DNA of 61,316 bases from Candidatus Abyssobacteria bacterium SURF_17 (GCA_003598055.1 QZKI01000110.1:1-61316), one strand, 5' to 3'; shown: positions 9,109 through 16,828, numbered from the stretch's first letter. Made by a program: numbers and translations. Notes: generated by a model from the letters alone, not told the origin.

Positions 9109-9136
9109 GTCATTCCCGCGAAGGCGGGAATCCATT
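9109..9136. repeat. Small hairpin repeat (CATTCCCGCGAAGGCGGGAATCC)
   Basis: ATTCCCGC and GCGGGAAT pair around a short loop. A degenerate relative lies near 16436-16466. Repeats of this wording are common in intergenic DNA of many environmental bacteria. Confidence 0.55.
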
Positions 9137-9268
9137 CAAAACAAATGAGTTGCGCCAGCAATTCGTAGAAATCAAACAGAAATTTGAGAGACCTACAGTG
9201 AGTAATGCAGATAAACGCTGATTTGTCGAAACAATGCGTTGCAGCATTCCGCTGAAGGAGGGGAACCC

Positions 9269-9517
9269 ATGTGGCGCAGAGTTGTGATAGTCCTGGGAGT
9301 TGTCCTTTTCGGCGTCCTCTTGGGTCAGGTGTTTGCACTTGAGGGACCCGCTTCCGGCGCCGACGGCAGTGGAGAACAGCTTGAGGAACCTATATCCGGG
9401 CTTGAGGATCACGTCAAACAGCTCGAGAAACGCATTGTTGAGCTCGAGAATCGCGTCGAACAACTCGAGTACGCTGTCACACCGCATTTGGAGTTTATTC
9501 GGGAATCAGCACCGTAA
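9269..9517 (+). CDS. Small exported or membrane-anchored coiled-coil protein
   Basis: An 82-residue protein with an N-terminal hydrophobic segment (VVIVLGVVLFGVLLGQVFA, residues 5-23) that is either a signal peptide or a membrane anchor. A short Gly/Ser/Ala linker follows, then a heptad-repeat coiled coil (about residues 37-68; repeated 'QLE.RI.ELE.RVEQLE'). The ATG at 9269 lies behind AAGGAGGGG. It could oligomerise in the periplasm like Lpp-type or YbgF-N-terminal coiled coils, but no partner is visible nearby. No family recognised. Confidence 0.65.
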   Translation: MWRRVVIVLGVVLFGVLLGQVFALEGPASGADGSGEQLEEPISGLEDHVKQLEKRIVELENRVEQLEYAVTPHLEFIRESAP

Positions 9518-9553
9518 GACCTTATGCAAGCGGAAAAGCAAATAAGCTGACGT

Positions 9554-9600
9554 AAATCCCCCTCCCTCCCCCTTTTCTAAAGGGGGAATGAGGGGGATTA
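9554..9600. repeat. Intergenic repeat family G, copy 1 (AAATCCCCCT...AGGGGGATT)
   Basis: C-rich and G-rich arms ending in AAATCCCCCT and AGGGGGATTA form a hairpin. A longer relative with the same termini lies at 57860-57964. Confidence 0.65.
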
Positions 9601-9628
9601 TCCGCTTTCGAACCTCGCGTTCTTCCAC

Positions 9629-9648
9629 GGGCGCAATGAATTGCGCCC
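9629..9648 (-). terminator. Hairpin downstream of the thiolase/DUF35 operon
   Basis: GGGCGCAAT (9629-9637) and ATTGCGCCC (9640-9648) form a perfect stem just past the stop of the last gene of the minus-strand operon (9660). There is no clear T run, so termination is inferred from position only. Confidence 0.4.
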
Positions 9649-9659
9649 CGACAACCGTG

Positions 9660-10463
9660 TTATCTTCTTCCTTTTTTCGCCTTTGCCCGCTTCCCCTTTT
9701 TCCCTTTTGCCTTTGTGGCCTTTACGGTTCTGGTTTTCTTCAGCTTCGCGGGCTTTTTTGCCTTCACCTTCTTGGCCTTTGCCGTTTTCGCCTTCTTCGC
9801 TTTGACCTTGACGGCTTTTTTCTTCTTGGGCTTGGCGGCTTTCTTAGCCGCTTTTGCCTTTTTCGCTTTGGGCTTTACGACTTTCTTCTTCTTGGGTTTT
9901 GCCGCCGTTTTCTTCGCCTTCACGGCCTTTGTCTTCTTGCTTTTCTTTGGCTTCGGTTTCTTCGCTTCTTTCGGCTTGGCTTCCGGTTCCTTTATCGCCG
10001 TGAAATGTTTGATGTCGAGCAGCGAGCCGATGCGGTTTTCCTCGTAGACCGCCTCCACGCGCATGCCTATTTTTATTTTGCTCAGGTCGGTCTCGTCGAG
10101 AAAGTGGCCGAAGCTCGTGTCGGCGCCGTCAGGCTTGACGAAAATGGCCGTATACGGCACAGGCCGCTCAATTCCGGTGCTCGGGTCAACGAACCCGAAC
10201 GTGAGCACGGTGAACGTCATGACCGTCCCTTTGTTGCTCAAGGGAACCCACTCGTTCAACTCGACGAAGCAGGTGCGGCACACATTTCGCGGTGTTGCGT
10301 AGACGATGCCGCACTTGGGACACTTGAGCCCTATGATGCGCTTGTTATCGCGCAGCTCCATGAGGAATCGGCTACCGGGCTTGCCAACCGACCACTCGAA
10401 TGGCTGCTCCATCTCGCCCGAGGTTATCTTGAGGTATTCCTTTTTTGGTGCTATGTCCGTCAT
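9660..10463 (-). CDS. DUF35 OB-fold/Zn-ribbon acyl-CoA-associated protein with a long Lys/Ala-rich tail
   Basis: A 267-residue protein. Residues 1-157 are a normal DUF35 protein: an N-terminal helix, a rubredoxin-like Zn ribbon (C48, C51, C62, C65) and an OB-fold domain (YTAIFVKPDGADTSFGHF). DUF35 proteins bridge thiolase or HMG-CoA-synthase-type enzymes and channel acyl-CoA. Residues 158-267 are a low-complexity tail built almost wholly of Lys, Ala, Pro and Val (KAKKPKPKK-like units), resembling histone H1 or AlgP tails. The tail is in frame with no stop and uses varied Lys codons' neighbours, so it is not a simple DNA repeat expansion. It starts 14 bases after the thiolase stop in a TetR-led operon. 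Confidence 0.85.
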   Translation of the reverse strand: MTDIAPKKEYLKITSGEMEQPFEWSVGKPGSRFLMELRDNKRIIGLKCPKCGIVYATPRNVCRTCFVELNEWVPLSNKGTVMTFTVLTFGFVDPSTGIERPVPYTAIFVKPDGADTSFGHFLDETDLSKIKIGMRVEAVYEENRIGSLLDIKHFTAIKEPEAKPKEAKKPKPKKSKKTKAVKAKKTAAKPKKKKVVKPKAKKAKAAKKAAKPKKKKAVKVKAKKAKTAKAKKVKAKKPAKLKKTRTVKATKAKGKKGKRAKAKKGRR

Positions 10464-10477
10464 GGTATCTCCCTCCC

Positions 10478-11635
10478 TCAGCTCGGCTTCTTCTTGCCCA
10501 AGAGAATGACATCAGACCAGAAGCATCCGCCGAATCCGGTCGTGAGCGCGAGCTTCACGTCGGGCACCTGACGCTTATCGCATTTTCCCATGATCTGATG
10601 CGCAGCCTCGCCGACCCGCAACAGGCCGGTCGCCCCGATGGGATTGCACGAAAGCACTCCGCCGGAAGGGTTGATCGGGAACTCGCCCGTCATGTCGGTG
10701 ACGCCGTCGGCCACGAGCTTCGGGCCTTCGCCCCGCTTGCACAGCCCGAGCATTTCAATCCACATGAGCCCCGCCCACGAGCTGGGCAGGTAGAGCTCGC
10801 CCATGTCGATTTCCTTGAGAGGTTCCTTGATGCCTGCTTTCTTGTAAACTTCACGCGAGGCATCTCGGAGGCTCGTGAGCCAGCCGAATGGAATATCGCC
10901 CGCCATCGTGTAATCGTGACGGTTTGAGGTCGCGATGAACCACGTCGGCGTCTCGGTGATTTTCTCCGCCTTGTCCTCGGACGCGTAAATGACGGCGGCC
11001 GCGCCGTCCGTGCGCGGACACATGTCGAGGAACCGAATCGGATAGGAAATCATGGGCGAATTCATGACATCATCAATCGAGATGTTGAGCTTGAGGTGCG
11101 CGTACGGATTGTTGAGCGCATGCTGGCGGTCGCGCACGGCCACACGCGCTGAATCCTCGAGCGTCGCGCCCGTCTCGTGCATGTACGCCATGGCGTCCTG
11201 CGCAAGCCCGCCGACCGCTCCCGCAAACGTGGGCCGGTCCCATACGGGCTCAAACGCCGTGATGATTGCGCCCGTCGTGTCCGACTCGGAGTTCTTCTCC
11301 CAGCCGATTGCGAGCACGGTATTCCACATGCCGGAAGCGACATGGTAGAATCCCGCCATCGCGACCGTGCTGCCGGTCGTGCCGCCGGTGCACACTTTGA
11401 ATATGGGCTTCATGTATCCGCCGGAGCCGTCAATGCTCCACGTGTCTACATAGTTGATGCCTTCGAAGTGGTCCATGTTGCCGATGACGATTGCGTCTAT
11501 GTCATTGATGGTAAGGTGCGCATCGTCGAGCGCCCTTGTAACAGCCTGATTGATGAGCTCGACCCCGTTCACATCCCGCCTCGTGGTGGTGTGATGGGTC
11601 TGGCCGAATCCGACGATAGCAACTCGCTTGGCCAT
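10478..11635 (-). CDS. Thiolase-superfamily acetyl-CoA acetyltransferase (SCP-x/lipid-transfer type), catalytic Cys present
   Basis: A 385-residue thiolase-fold protein of the subfamily that works with DUF35 partners. The nucleophilic Cys is at C82 in KVCTGGTTGS. The late motif reads NPSGGVLSCNPIGATG, with Asn where classical thiolases have the His of GHP, as is usual for this DUF35-linked group. It would make or cleave a C-C bond between acyl-CoA units. The ATG at 11635 is preceded by CAGGAGGAGG; the frame extends upstream into the preceding gene without a start signal. It lies 22 bases after its paralogue and 14 before the Lys-tailed DUF35, which points to a heteromeric complex. Confidence 0.9.
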   Translation of the reverse strand: MAKRVAIVGFGQTHHTTTRRDVNGVELINQAVTRALDDAHLTINDIDAIVIGNMDHFEGINYVDTWSIDGSGGYMKPIFKVCTGGTTGSTVAMAGFYHVASGMWNTVLAIGWEKNSESDTTGAIITAFEPVWDRPTFAGAVGGLAQDAMAYMHETGATLEDSARVAVRDRQHALNNPYAHLKLNISIDDVMNSPMISYPIRFLDMCPRTDGAAAVIYASEDKAEKITETPTWFIATSNRHDYTMAGDIPFGWLTSLRDASREVYKKAGIKEPLKEIDMGELYLPSSWAGLMWIEMLGLCKRGEGPKLVADGVTDMTGEFPINPSGGVLSCNPIGATGLLRVGEAAHQIMGKCDKRQVPDVKLALTTGFGGCFWSDVILLGKKKPS

Positions 11636-11657
11636 GTTCGGGTTCACCTCCTCCTGT

Positions 11658-12797
11658 TCAATTCCCGAGAATCCAGACGCAGTGCGACTGGCCGCACGGA
11701 CCGTTGATGCCGTGGGCGAGCGCCGTCTTTGCGCCCGCCACCTGTCTCTTGCCTGAATCACCCCTGAGCTGGAGAGCCGCCTCAACAATTCTCACGAGTC
11801 CGGCCACAAGTACTGTGTGCGCCGAGAGCACGCCGCCGGAAGGATTGATAGGCAGTTCGCCGCCCATCTCGGTGACGCCTTGCTCGACGAGCCTACCTGC
11901 CCTGCCGGGCTCGCACAGGCCGAGGCCTTCCATCCAGAGGAGCTCCATGTACGAGAATGCATCGTAGATTTCGGCCACATCGATTTCCGCGCGCGGGTTC
12001 GTGATTCCGGCCATCGAGTAAGCTTTCTTTGCCGCGGCCTTGAGCGCGATGGGGTCGGCGAGGTCGCGGTCGCCGAGATGATAGGCCTCGGCACAATAGC
12101 CGACTCCTCTTACCCACACGGGTTTCTTCGTTATCTTCTGTGCCCTCTTCTCATTGGCGAGTATTATGGCGCAGGCGCCGTCGCTGATAGGCGAGCAATC
12201 GTACAACTTGATGGGGTCAGCGAGCATGCGCGACTTCATTACGTCGTCAATAGTAATGTCCATCGCAACCTGCGCGTTGGGGTTGTTCTTTGCGTTCTTA
12301 TGATTCTTTACCGATACGCGCGCGCACTGTTCCTCCGTTATACCGTACCGGTCCATGTAAGCGCGCGCCTGCAATGCCGATGAGCTTATCGAGTCGAGAC
12401 CGAGCATGCGCTCGTACACAGGGTCGAACATCGCGTTGGTGATGTGCGGCATCGAGCTTTCCGAGCCCTTCAGGTGAGACACGACGAGCGTGGTGCCGTA
12501 GTAGCCCGACAGAATCCGCATCATCCCGTAGAGCGCGCCGAACGTGCCGTCACCCTCGACCGTGGACACATTCTTGCCGTTCGAGCCGCACGCATCGGTA
12601 ACGGCCATGCTCGATATCGTCCTGCCGTCCCAGAAATCGTTCGAGACGGTGATCACGTTATCGACGTCTTTGATGGTCATCGACGCGTCGGCGAGCGCCT
12701 TCGTGGTCACCTCGTAGACCATGTCGGCGAAGCTGTCGGCGCGTTTGCGCCGCTCATGCTTCGTTTGGCCGACGCCAACAATCGCTATCCTTTCCAT
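11658..12797 (-). CDS. Thiolase-superfamily paralogue lacking the nucleophilic Cys
   Basis: A 379-residue thiolase-fold protein clearly paralogous to its downstream neighbour (shared IVGVGQTKH start, DVMKSRMLADPIKLYDCSPISDGACA core, NPSGGVLSAH late motif). At the nucleophile position it reads NVSTVEG with Ser78 instead of Cys, and the usual P-x-GATG is replaced by TVLVAG. It may be a structural or substrate-binding partner of the active thiolase. The start at 12797 (ATG, AGGAG upstream) was chosen because residues further upstream would overlap the preceding DUF35 gene in another frame. Same operon, 68 bases after DUF35. Confidence 0.87.
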   Translation of the reverse strand: MERIAIVGVGQTKHERRKRADSFADMVYEVTTKALADASMTIKDVDNVITVSNDFWDGRTISSMAVTDACGSNGKNVSTVEGDGTFGALYGMMRILSGYYGTTLVVSHLKGSESSMPHITNAMFDPVYERMLGLDSISSSALQARAYMDRYGITEEQCARVSVKNHKNAKNNPNAQVAMDITIDDVMKSRMLADPIKLYDCSPISDGACAIILANEKRAQKITKKPVWVRGVGYCAEAYHLGDRDLADPIALKAAAKKAYSMAGITNPRAEIDVAEIYDAFSYMELLWMEGLGLCEPGRAGRLVEQGVTEMGGELPINPSGGVLSAHTVLVAGLVRIVEAALQLRGDSGKRQVAGAKTALAHGINGPCGQSHCVWILGN

Positions 12798-12865
12798 AGG
12801 TTCTGGCTCCTGAGTTGTTGTGGCAATTTCTGGCTTCGCTCCATTGTCTTCGCAGGAAACGCCGC

Positions 12866-13327
12866 TCATACCGGAGTGAAATACTGGATATCGAGCATAT
12901 TTCCCTGGCGCTCCTCTTTGAACACCGCCTTCACTCTTGTGCCTGCCTTGAGCGCGGTCAGGTCGGCTCCGACTATCACGTGAACGAAGCCTGTGTCGGC
13001 GCCGTCGAGCTTGATGATTCCATACGCATACGGCGGCTTGAGCGGCTGAATGCCCGGCACCGCGTAGTGCACCACCGTGTAGGTCTGCACCACGCCGGTG
13101 TCTTTCACCTCCACCCACTCGGTGATAGGAACGAAACACTTGCCGCAGGAACTGCGGGGCGGCACGATGACCTTGTTGCACTTCGCGCATTTCGTCCCGA
13201 AAATCCTCTTGTTGTCGCGGAGCTCAACGTAGAATCGGCTTGCGCATTCGCCGACATACCACGTGTAGGGAACCTTGATCTTCCCCTTGAGCACCATTTC
13301 CTCGACGCCTCCCTTGGCTTTGGCCAT
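12866..13327 (-). CDS. DUF35 OB-fold/Zn-ribbon acyl-CoA-associated protein
   Basis: A 153-residue DUF35 protein of normal length: N-terminal helical segment, Zn ribbon with C47, C50, C61 and C64 (KCAKCNKV...SCGKCF) and an OB-fold domain (YAYGIIKLDGADTGFVHVI). It has no Lys-rich tail, unlike the second DUF35 of the operon. A strong AAAGGAGG site precedes the ATG. It lies between the TetR gene and the first thiolase. Role by analogy: substrate channel and adaptor between acyl-CoA enzymes, as in archaeal HMGCS-DUF35-thiolase complexes and BbsAB-type thiolases. Confidence 0.88.
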   Translation of the reverse strand: MAKAKGGVEEMVLKGKIKVPYTWYVGECASRFYVELRDNKRIFGTKCAKCNKVIVPPRSSCGKCFVPITEWVEVKDTGVVQTYTVVHYAVPGIQPLKPPYAYGIIKLDGADTGFVHVIVGADLTALKAGTRVKAVFKEERQGNMLDIQYFTPV

Positions 13328-13394
13328 GCATCAAACCTCCTTTCGTCCATCCGACGGGAACCGAGCCCCATCGGACAAAAGCGATACTGAATAC

Positions 13395-14021
13395 TTACCC
13401 ACCCGCACGCACGCGACCGCTTTGGAACACCTGCGCCAGCGGTCCCGCGCCGGCGAGCATGTGCTTGCGAGTTATCTCTCCCAATACTGCCCAACGATAC
13501 AGATGCATATTGATGACGGCAATGAACGAGTATGAGAATATGGTCGGGTCAACAGGCCGGAAATACCCTTTTGCGATGCCAACGCTCAATTGGTTGGTCA
13601 CAATCGCTCTCGACCTCTCCATCACCTCACGGAGCGGACTGCGAGCATCAAGGTTCTGGGCCGCGGCCTCACTCACATATATTTTCGTAAGCGTTCGGTG
13701 CCGCGCATATACCTCGAGCGCGATACGAATAGCCTTCTCTATCGGGTCGCCGTCGTCCGCGGATTCTCTGAAGGCGGCGTTCAAGCCGCTGTTGATTTCA
13801 TCGCTGAGTGGCAGGATAAGCTCGACAAGCAGGTCCCGCTTGCTGCGGAAAAGGGAATAGAAGACCGTTGTGGAAAGGCCGGATTGCCTGATGATTTCCC
13901 GTAGAGGCGTTGCGGAGAATCCGCGTTCGTAAAAGAGCTTCTCCGCTGCGGCCAATATGCGCCGCCGGTTGCGCTCACGTTTCGCGGCTGCTGTGGATGA
14001 GTTGCCCGAACGGCTTGCCAT
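13395..14021 (-). CDS. TetR-family transcriptional regulator of the thiolase/DUF35 operon
   Basis: A 208-residue repressor. Residues 13-62 are the TetR DNA-binding domain (RRRILAAAEKLFYERGFSATPLREIIRQSG then TTVFYSLFRSKRDLL); the rest is an all-helical ligand domain with no recognised subtype. It is the first gene of the minus-strand operon and is followed after 67 bases by DUF35. Upstream are a good promoter (14119-14146) and, just downstream of its -10, a palindrome (14084-14103), so it probably represses itself and the whole operon and is released by an acyl-CoA or related ligand. Start ATG at 14021; the frame is open further upstream through the promoter, so earlier starts are unlikely. 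Confidence 0.88.
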   Translation of the reverse strand: MASRSGNSSTAAAKRERNRRRILAAAEKLFYERGFSATPLREIIRQSGLSTTVFYSLFRSKRDLLVELILPLSDEINSGLNAAFRESADDGDPIEKAIRIALEVYARHRTLTKIYVSEAAAQNLDARSPLREVMERSRAIVTNQLSVGIAKGYFRPVDPTIFSYSFIAVINMHLYRWAVLGEITRKHMLAGAGPLAQVFQSGRVRAGG

Positions 14022-14083
14022 TCGCCGCTCCCGCTCTCGACTTGATGGACGCAGTGGCAGGATTCGGTTGAAACATCCGACGC

Positions 14084-14103
14084 AAAAACAAACGATTGTT
14101 TTT
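14084..14103. promoter_or_regulatory. Candidate TetR operator
   Basis: An 8+4+8 palindrome: AAAAACAA (14084-14091), ACGA, TTGTTTTT (14096-14103). It lies 15-35 bases downstream of the -10 box of the promoter for the TetR gene, where a bound repressor would block transcription. Confidence 0.55.
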
Positions 14104-14118
14104 TTCGGCAAACCTGAT

Positions 14119-14146
14119 AATATAGAATGTCGCCGCGCGTTGTCAA
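14119..14146 (-). promoter_or_regulatory. Sigma70 promoter for the TetR-DUF35-thiolase operon
   Basis: On the minus strand a perfect TTGACA (14141-14146) is followed after 16 bases by TATATT (14119-14124), with TATTAT as an overlapping alternative at 18 bases. It is about 100 bases upstream of the TetR start. Confidence 0.65.
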
Positions 14147-14184
14147 GCGAAAAATGAGAGGCATGAACGTTCTGAAAGGACGCT

Positions 14185-14883
14185 TCAGCGCTCGGGCTGG
14201 ATGCGCAGCCTGACCGTGTGGGTGGTCGTCCGGGAGTGTTTGCCCTCGGAGCGTTTTTCTTCCTGGGTGATTGTCGCCTCGACGATGGTATATCCATCGA
14301 GCAGATAGCGGAACAGTTCCTCGCGCAATTGCTCTTCTGCGCTCGTTTCGCCGCGTTGCGAAAAAGTGATGGTCTTGGTGAGCGAGAGCTGCTCATCCAC
14401 ATGGTGGCCGTACTCGCGAACCTGGTCGGAACTGAGGGGAGAGCCGTGGCTTCGGAGGATTTCCTCGATCTGCTTCGAAGTCACGCGCAGGAAGAACGGG
14501 CACGTGCGGCCTTCATTCAGGTCGATGCGCTCGCGCCGCTCCACCTTGTAGGCGGCATAATCGAGGCTGAAAATGCGACACTGGAACGGCTGGCCCGCCC
14601 TGGCGATCAAGTGTGCGCAGGAGGCACAGTTTTCCTTTCTACGCATGGGCTGACTGGCGCTTCGTCGACTTGCTGGCTCGCTGTCGGAAGCTGTTGAAAG
14701 ACTCGATTCTGTCAGGTGACCAGCCGTCCCTGCCGCATCTGGTGAAACATCCGCCTCGGCCGCGGATAAGAAATAGTGCGAGATATCCTCGAACGTGCGA
14801 GCAGCTTTCTTCAGATGCTGTACGTTTTGCGCGCGCTTTTTCGATGATTCCGGCTGGGGTTCAGGTGTGTTCAGCGGGTGCAT
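14185..14883 (-). CDS. Uncharacterised Cys-containing protein downstream of the ParA fusion
   Basis: A 232-residue soluble protein I do not recognise. Residues 1-82 are polar and low in order. Then a compact block holds four Cys: CASCAHL (about 86-92), FQCRIF (about 101) and RTCPFF (about 127), a possible Zn site. The C-terminal third (EEQLREELFRYLLDGYTIVEATITQ) is helical, ending in a strand-rich TTTHTVRLRIQP. The gene follows the ParA-CBM fusion on the same strand with 222 bases between, partly a repeat remnant, so co-transcription is possible but unproven. Confidence 0.6.
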   Translation of the reverse strand: MHPLNTPEPQPESSKKRAQNVQHLKKAARTFEDISHYFLSAAEADVSPDAAGTAGHLTESSLSTASDSEPASRRSASQPMRRKENCASCAHLIARAGQPFQCRIFSLDYAAYKVERRERIDLNEGRTCPFFLRVTSKQIEEILRSHGSPLSSDQVREYGHHVDEQLSLTKTITFSQRGETSAEEQLREELFRYLLDGYTIVEATITQEEKRSEGKHSRTTTHTVRLRIQPER

Positions 14884-14998
14884 TAATCCCCACGTGTCTT
14901 AAATGAATCGAATCCCATTTTGCCCGACACCTTCAGACAACTGCCGTCTTCCGCCCGCGGCAGCGAACATGCCAGCTATCCCGTAAGCATGCGGGGAT

Positions 14999-15063
14999 AA
15001 ATTTGTTCGCAGTTCCAAGGTGAAAATAACGGGAAGCGTTATGCGAATGAATTCGCACCTACA
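14999..15063. repeat. Intergenic repeat family A, copy 2 (right arm intact)
   Basis: TGCGAATGAATTCGCACCTA (15042-15061, unit to 15063) is a full right unit. The left partner is degenerate (AAATTTGTTCGCA, 14999-15011). Confidence 0.6.
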
Positions 15064-15105
15064 GAAGTCTGGCGCAGATAAGCAATTACGGGACAGTCTC
15101 AGTGT

Positions 15106-16158
15106 TCAGCTCACCTCGAGAACAGAATTTCGCTGGCCGAATTCTCCTATCACCTGGGCAGGATTGCTGGGGTCTTCCAACCATTGGCCGTCCACGATGA
15201 ACTTGTATTGATATCTCCCCGGCTTCAGGGGAAGACACAGTTTCCACTTGCCGTCTTCGCCTCTCGTCAGCGTGTGGCTGCCCGACGGCGCCCAGTTGTT
15301 GAAATCACCGGCCACCTGGACTTCATGTGCGCCCGGGTCGGGATAGGAAAACAGAATTTCCGAGAAGAACGGGGCAGGAATGTCAAACAGGTCGGCATCC
15401 GCCGTCGCCAGTTCCATCGTCAGGTCGGCGAAATCCTCGTGAGCCGTCGAATACGGAGCAAGCCTCCGCACCGGCACGCCGTGCAACGCGCCTTCCGTAA
15501 GCCTTACGGTACGGTGAATAATCGTTTTGCAAAGGATTCCCTCATAATCTTTCTTCAGTGCCTCAAGCATCCTCCGCGAGAAGTTGGTGCGTGCGTCAAC
15601 CATATTCGCCACGACCCGCATGCGGATCATGTGACTGGCGCGCGAGCATAGCACCTGAATGGTATCTGAAAGACGCCGGATCGCCTGCAGCGAGAACGGG
15701 CTCATATCAACCGGGATGAGCGCCACCTGCGAAGCCCTGAGCGCGTTCATCGTCAACAAACCCACACTTGGGGGACAATCGATGACGCAATAATCGTACG
15801 AAGACACACCCTGGGCCAGATGCTCGCGCAGACGGTCCTCTCGCCTCTTCTTCCCCGCAAGCTGTTGTTCCACCGCACTCAGAAGAATGTTGGAAGGAGC
15901 AAGCCACAACTTATCGTCTTTTTCAAGGAGAATTTCGGAAAGCGGAGCCTGGTCTTCCTCCTTGTCGGTGAGCACGTTATACATGGTGGCTTCGAGTCCA
16001 TCACCATGGGTTCCGAGCGCAAGACCTGCATGCCCTTGCGGGTCCATATCGATGAGCAAGACCCTCTCGCCAGCCGCAGCCAGACATGCGGCCAGGTTCA
16101 CGGCGACCGTGGTCTTTCCGCATCCACCCTTCTGATTGACGACACTGACAACCTTCAT
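15106..16158 (-). CDS. ParA-family ATPase fused to a C-terminal CBM48/AMPK-type glycogen-binding domain
   Basis: A 350-residue two-domain protein. Residues 1-255 are a ParA/Soj-type ATPase: deviant Walker A KGGCGKTT (10-17), LLIDMDPQG (34-42) and YCVIDCPPS (123-131). A short linker leads to residues 264-350, which carry the early-set fold of AMPK-beta/isoamylase N-terminal domains: EVQVAGDFNNWAP (279-291), GKWKLCLPLKPGRYQYKFIV (303-322) and a W-x-x-D-P-S-N-P turn. That domain normally binds glycogen or starch. A fusion could position a carbohydrate store or polysaccharide-bound complex in the cell, as ParA-like proteins position plasmids, carboxysomes and chemoreceptors. No ParB or parS is visible nearby. 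A strong promoter lies upstream (16265-16293). Confidence 0.9.
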   Translation of the reverse strand: MKVVSVVNQKGGCGKTTVAVNLAACLAAAGERVLLIDMDPQGHAGLALGTHGDGLEATMYNVLTDKEEDQAPLSEILLEKDDKLWLAPSNILLSAVEQQLAGKKRREDRLREHLAQGVSSYDYCVIDCPPSVGLLTMNALRASQVALIPVDMSPFSLQAIRRLSDTIQVLCSRASHMIRMRVVANMVDARTNFSRRMLEALKKDYEGILCKTIIHRTVRLTEGALHGVPVRRLAPYSTAHEDFADLTMELATADADLFDIPAPFFSEILFSYPDPGAHEVQVAGDFNNWAPSGSHTLTRGEDGKWKLCLPLKPGRYQYKFIVDGQWLEDPSNPAQVIGEFGQRNSVLEVS

Positions 16159-16264
16159 GGCCTCACGCCCCCTTTATACTCGCATACCCCTTCCCAAGCG
16201 ACAGCAATGATTCTGTGGAACAAGAAGCCAGAAACACCCATCCCTTCCAATGTACTTTGACGAA

Positions 16265-16293
16265 ATTATATCATGTGTTACCCAAGAAGTCAA
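16265..16293 (-). promoter_or_regulatory. Sigma70 promoter for the ParA-CBM gene
   Basis: On the minus strand TTGACT (16288-16293) and a perfect TATAAT (16265-16270) are 17 bases apart, giving a 5' leader of about 100 bases. Confidence 0.65.
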
Positions 16294-16488
16294 AGAAAAA
16301 ATGCAATATGTAGCAAGAATTTTGGAAAGCTATACAATATATTGGGTCAGTTAATCCATAGATTAATGCTAAGTATTCCGTTCTTGGGGATACGGGTCAA
16401 AACTTTGCGGCTTGCCGAAGTACCCATTTACGAAGAATGTGGATTCCCGCTTCCGCGGAAATGACAAAATCCCGGGAATTCCCTCATT

Positions 16489-16612
16489 GTCATTCCCCGG
16501 CGTGCGACCCCGCGAAACACGGGGGAAGCAATCTTTGTGTGTATCTTCAAATCTGCCAATGAGATTGCTTCGGTCGCTTGGGTCCGCGACCCGTCGCTCC
16601 CTCGCAATGACT
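16489..16612. repeat. Palindromic repeat family D, copy 1
   Basis: About 124 bases with ends GTCATT... and ...CGCAATGAC, and inner arms GAAGCAATCT / GAGATTGCTTC around TGTGTGTATCTTCAA. Other copies: 33358-33460, 42028-42145 and 61234 to the window end. This copy has a diverged left end. Confidence 0.75.
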
Positions 16613-16747
16613 GAACGACTGAGTGTTTCTTCGGAGAAGCGGAGCGGCGAAGAATCTCTCCCTTTCTTACCGTTGTGTGACTGAACACGAAGATTCTTGC
16701 GCCGGGCTATGGAAATCCGGGAAACTCAAACCGTATCACAGCCGCGA

Positions 16748-16777
16748 TTGGCGTAAATGTGAACCTCGTGGTATCCT
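16748..16777 (+). promoter_or_regulatory. Candidate promoter for the MscS gene
   Basis: TTGGCG (16748-16753) and TATCCT (16772-16777) with an 18-base spacer, about 50 bases upstream of the ATG. Confidence 0.4.
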
Positions 16778-16828
16778 TGTCTCGGCTGCAATGGTGTATG
16801 ACTTCCGGGCTCTCGTTGGAGAATAGAT

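Larger units (their letters stand above)
16159..16828. other. 670-base gene-free stretch with parA and mscS promoters and repeats
   Basis: Holds the parA promoter (16265-16293), an AT-rich run, a small hairpin repeat (about 16436-16466), repeat family D copy 1 (16489-16612) and a candidate promoter for the MscS gene (16748-16777). Short open frames here fall within repeats and are not credible genes. Confidence 0.6.

Noticed and set aside
9588-10571. 327-codon plus-strand frame rich in Leu, Phe and Gly
   Set aside because: It is the mirror of the Lys/Ala-rich tail of the DUF35 gene on the other strand; Lys codons read as Phe/Leu in reverse. No real membrane protein.
11658-13190. Extended 510-residue form of the Cys-less thiolase
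   Set aside because: The first 131 residues would overlap the DUF35 gene in another frame; the thiolase N-terminus and a ribosome site mark the start at 12797.
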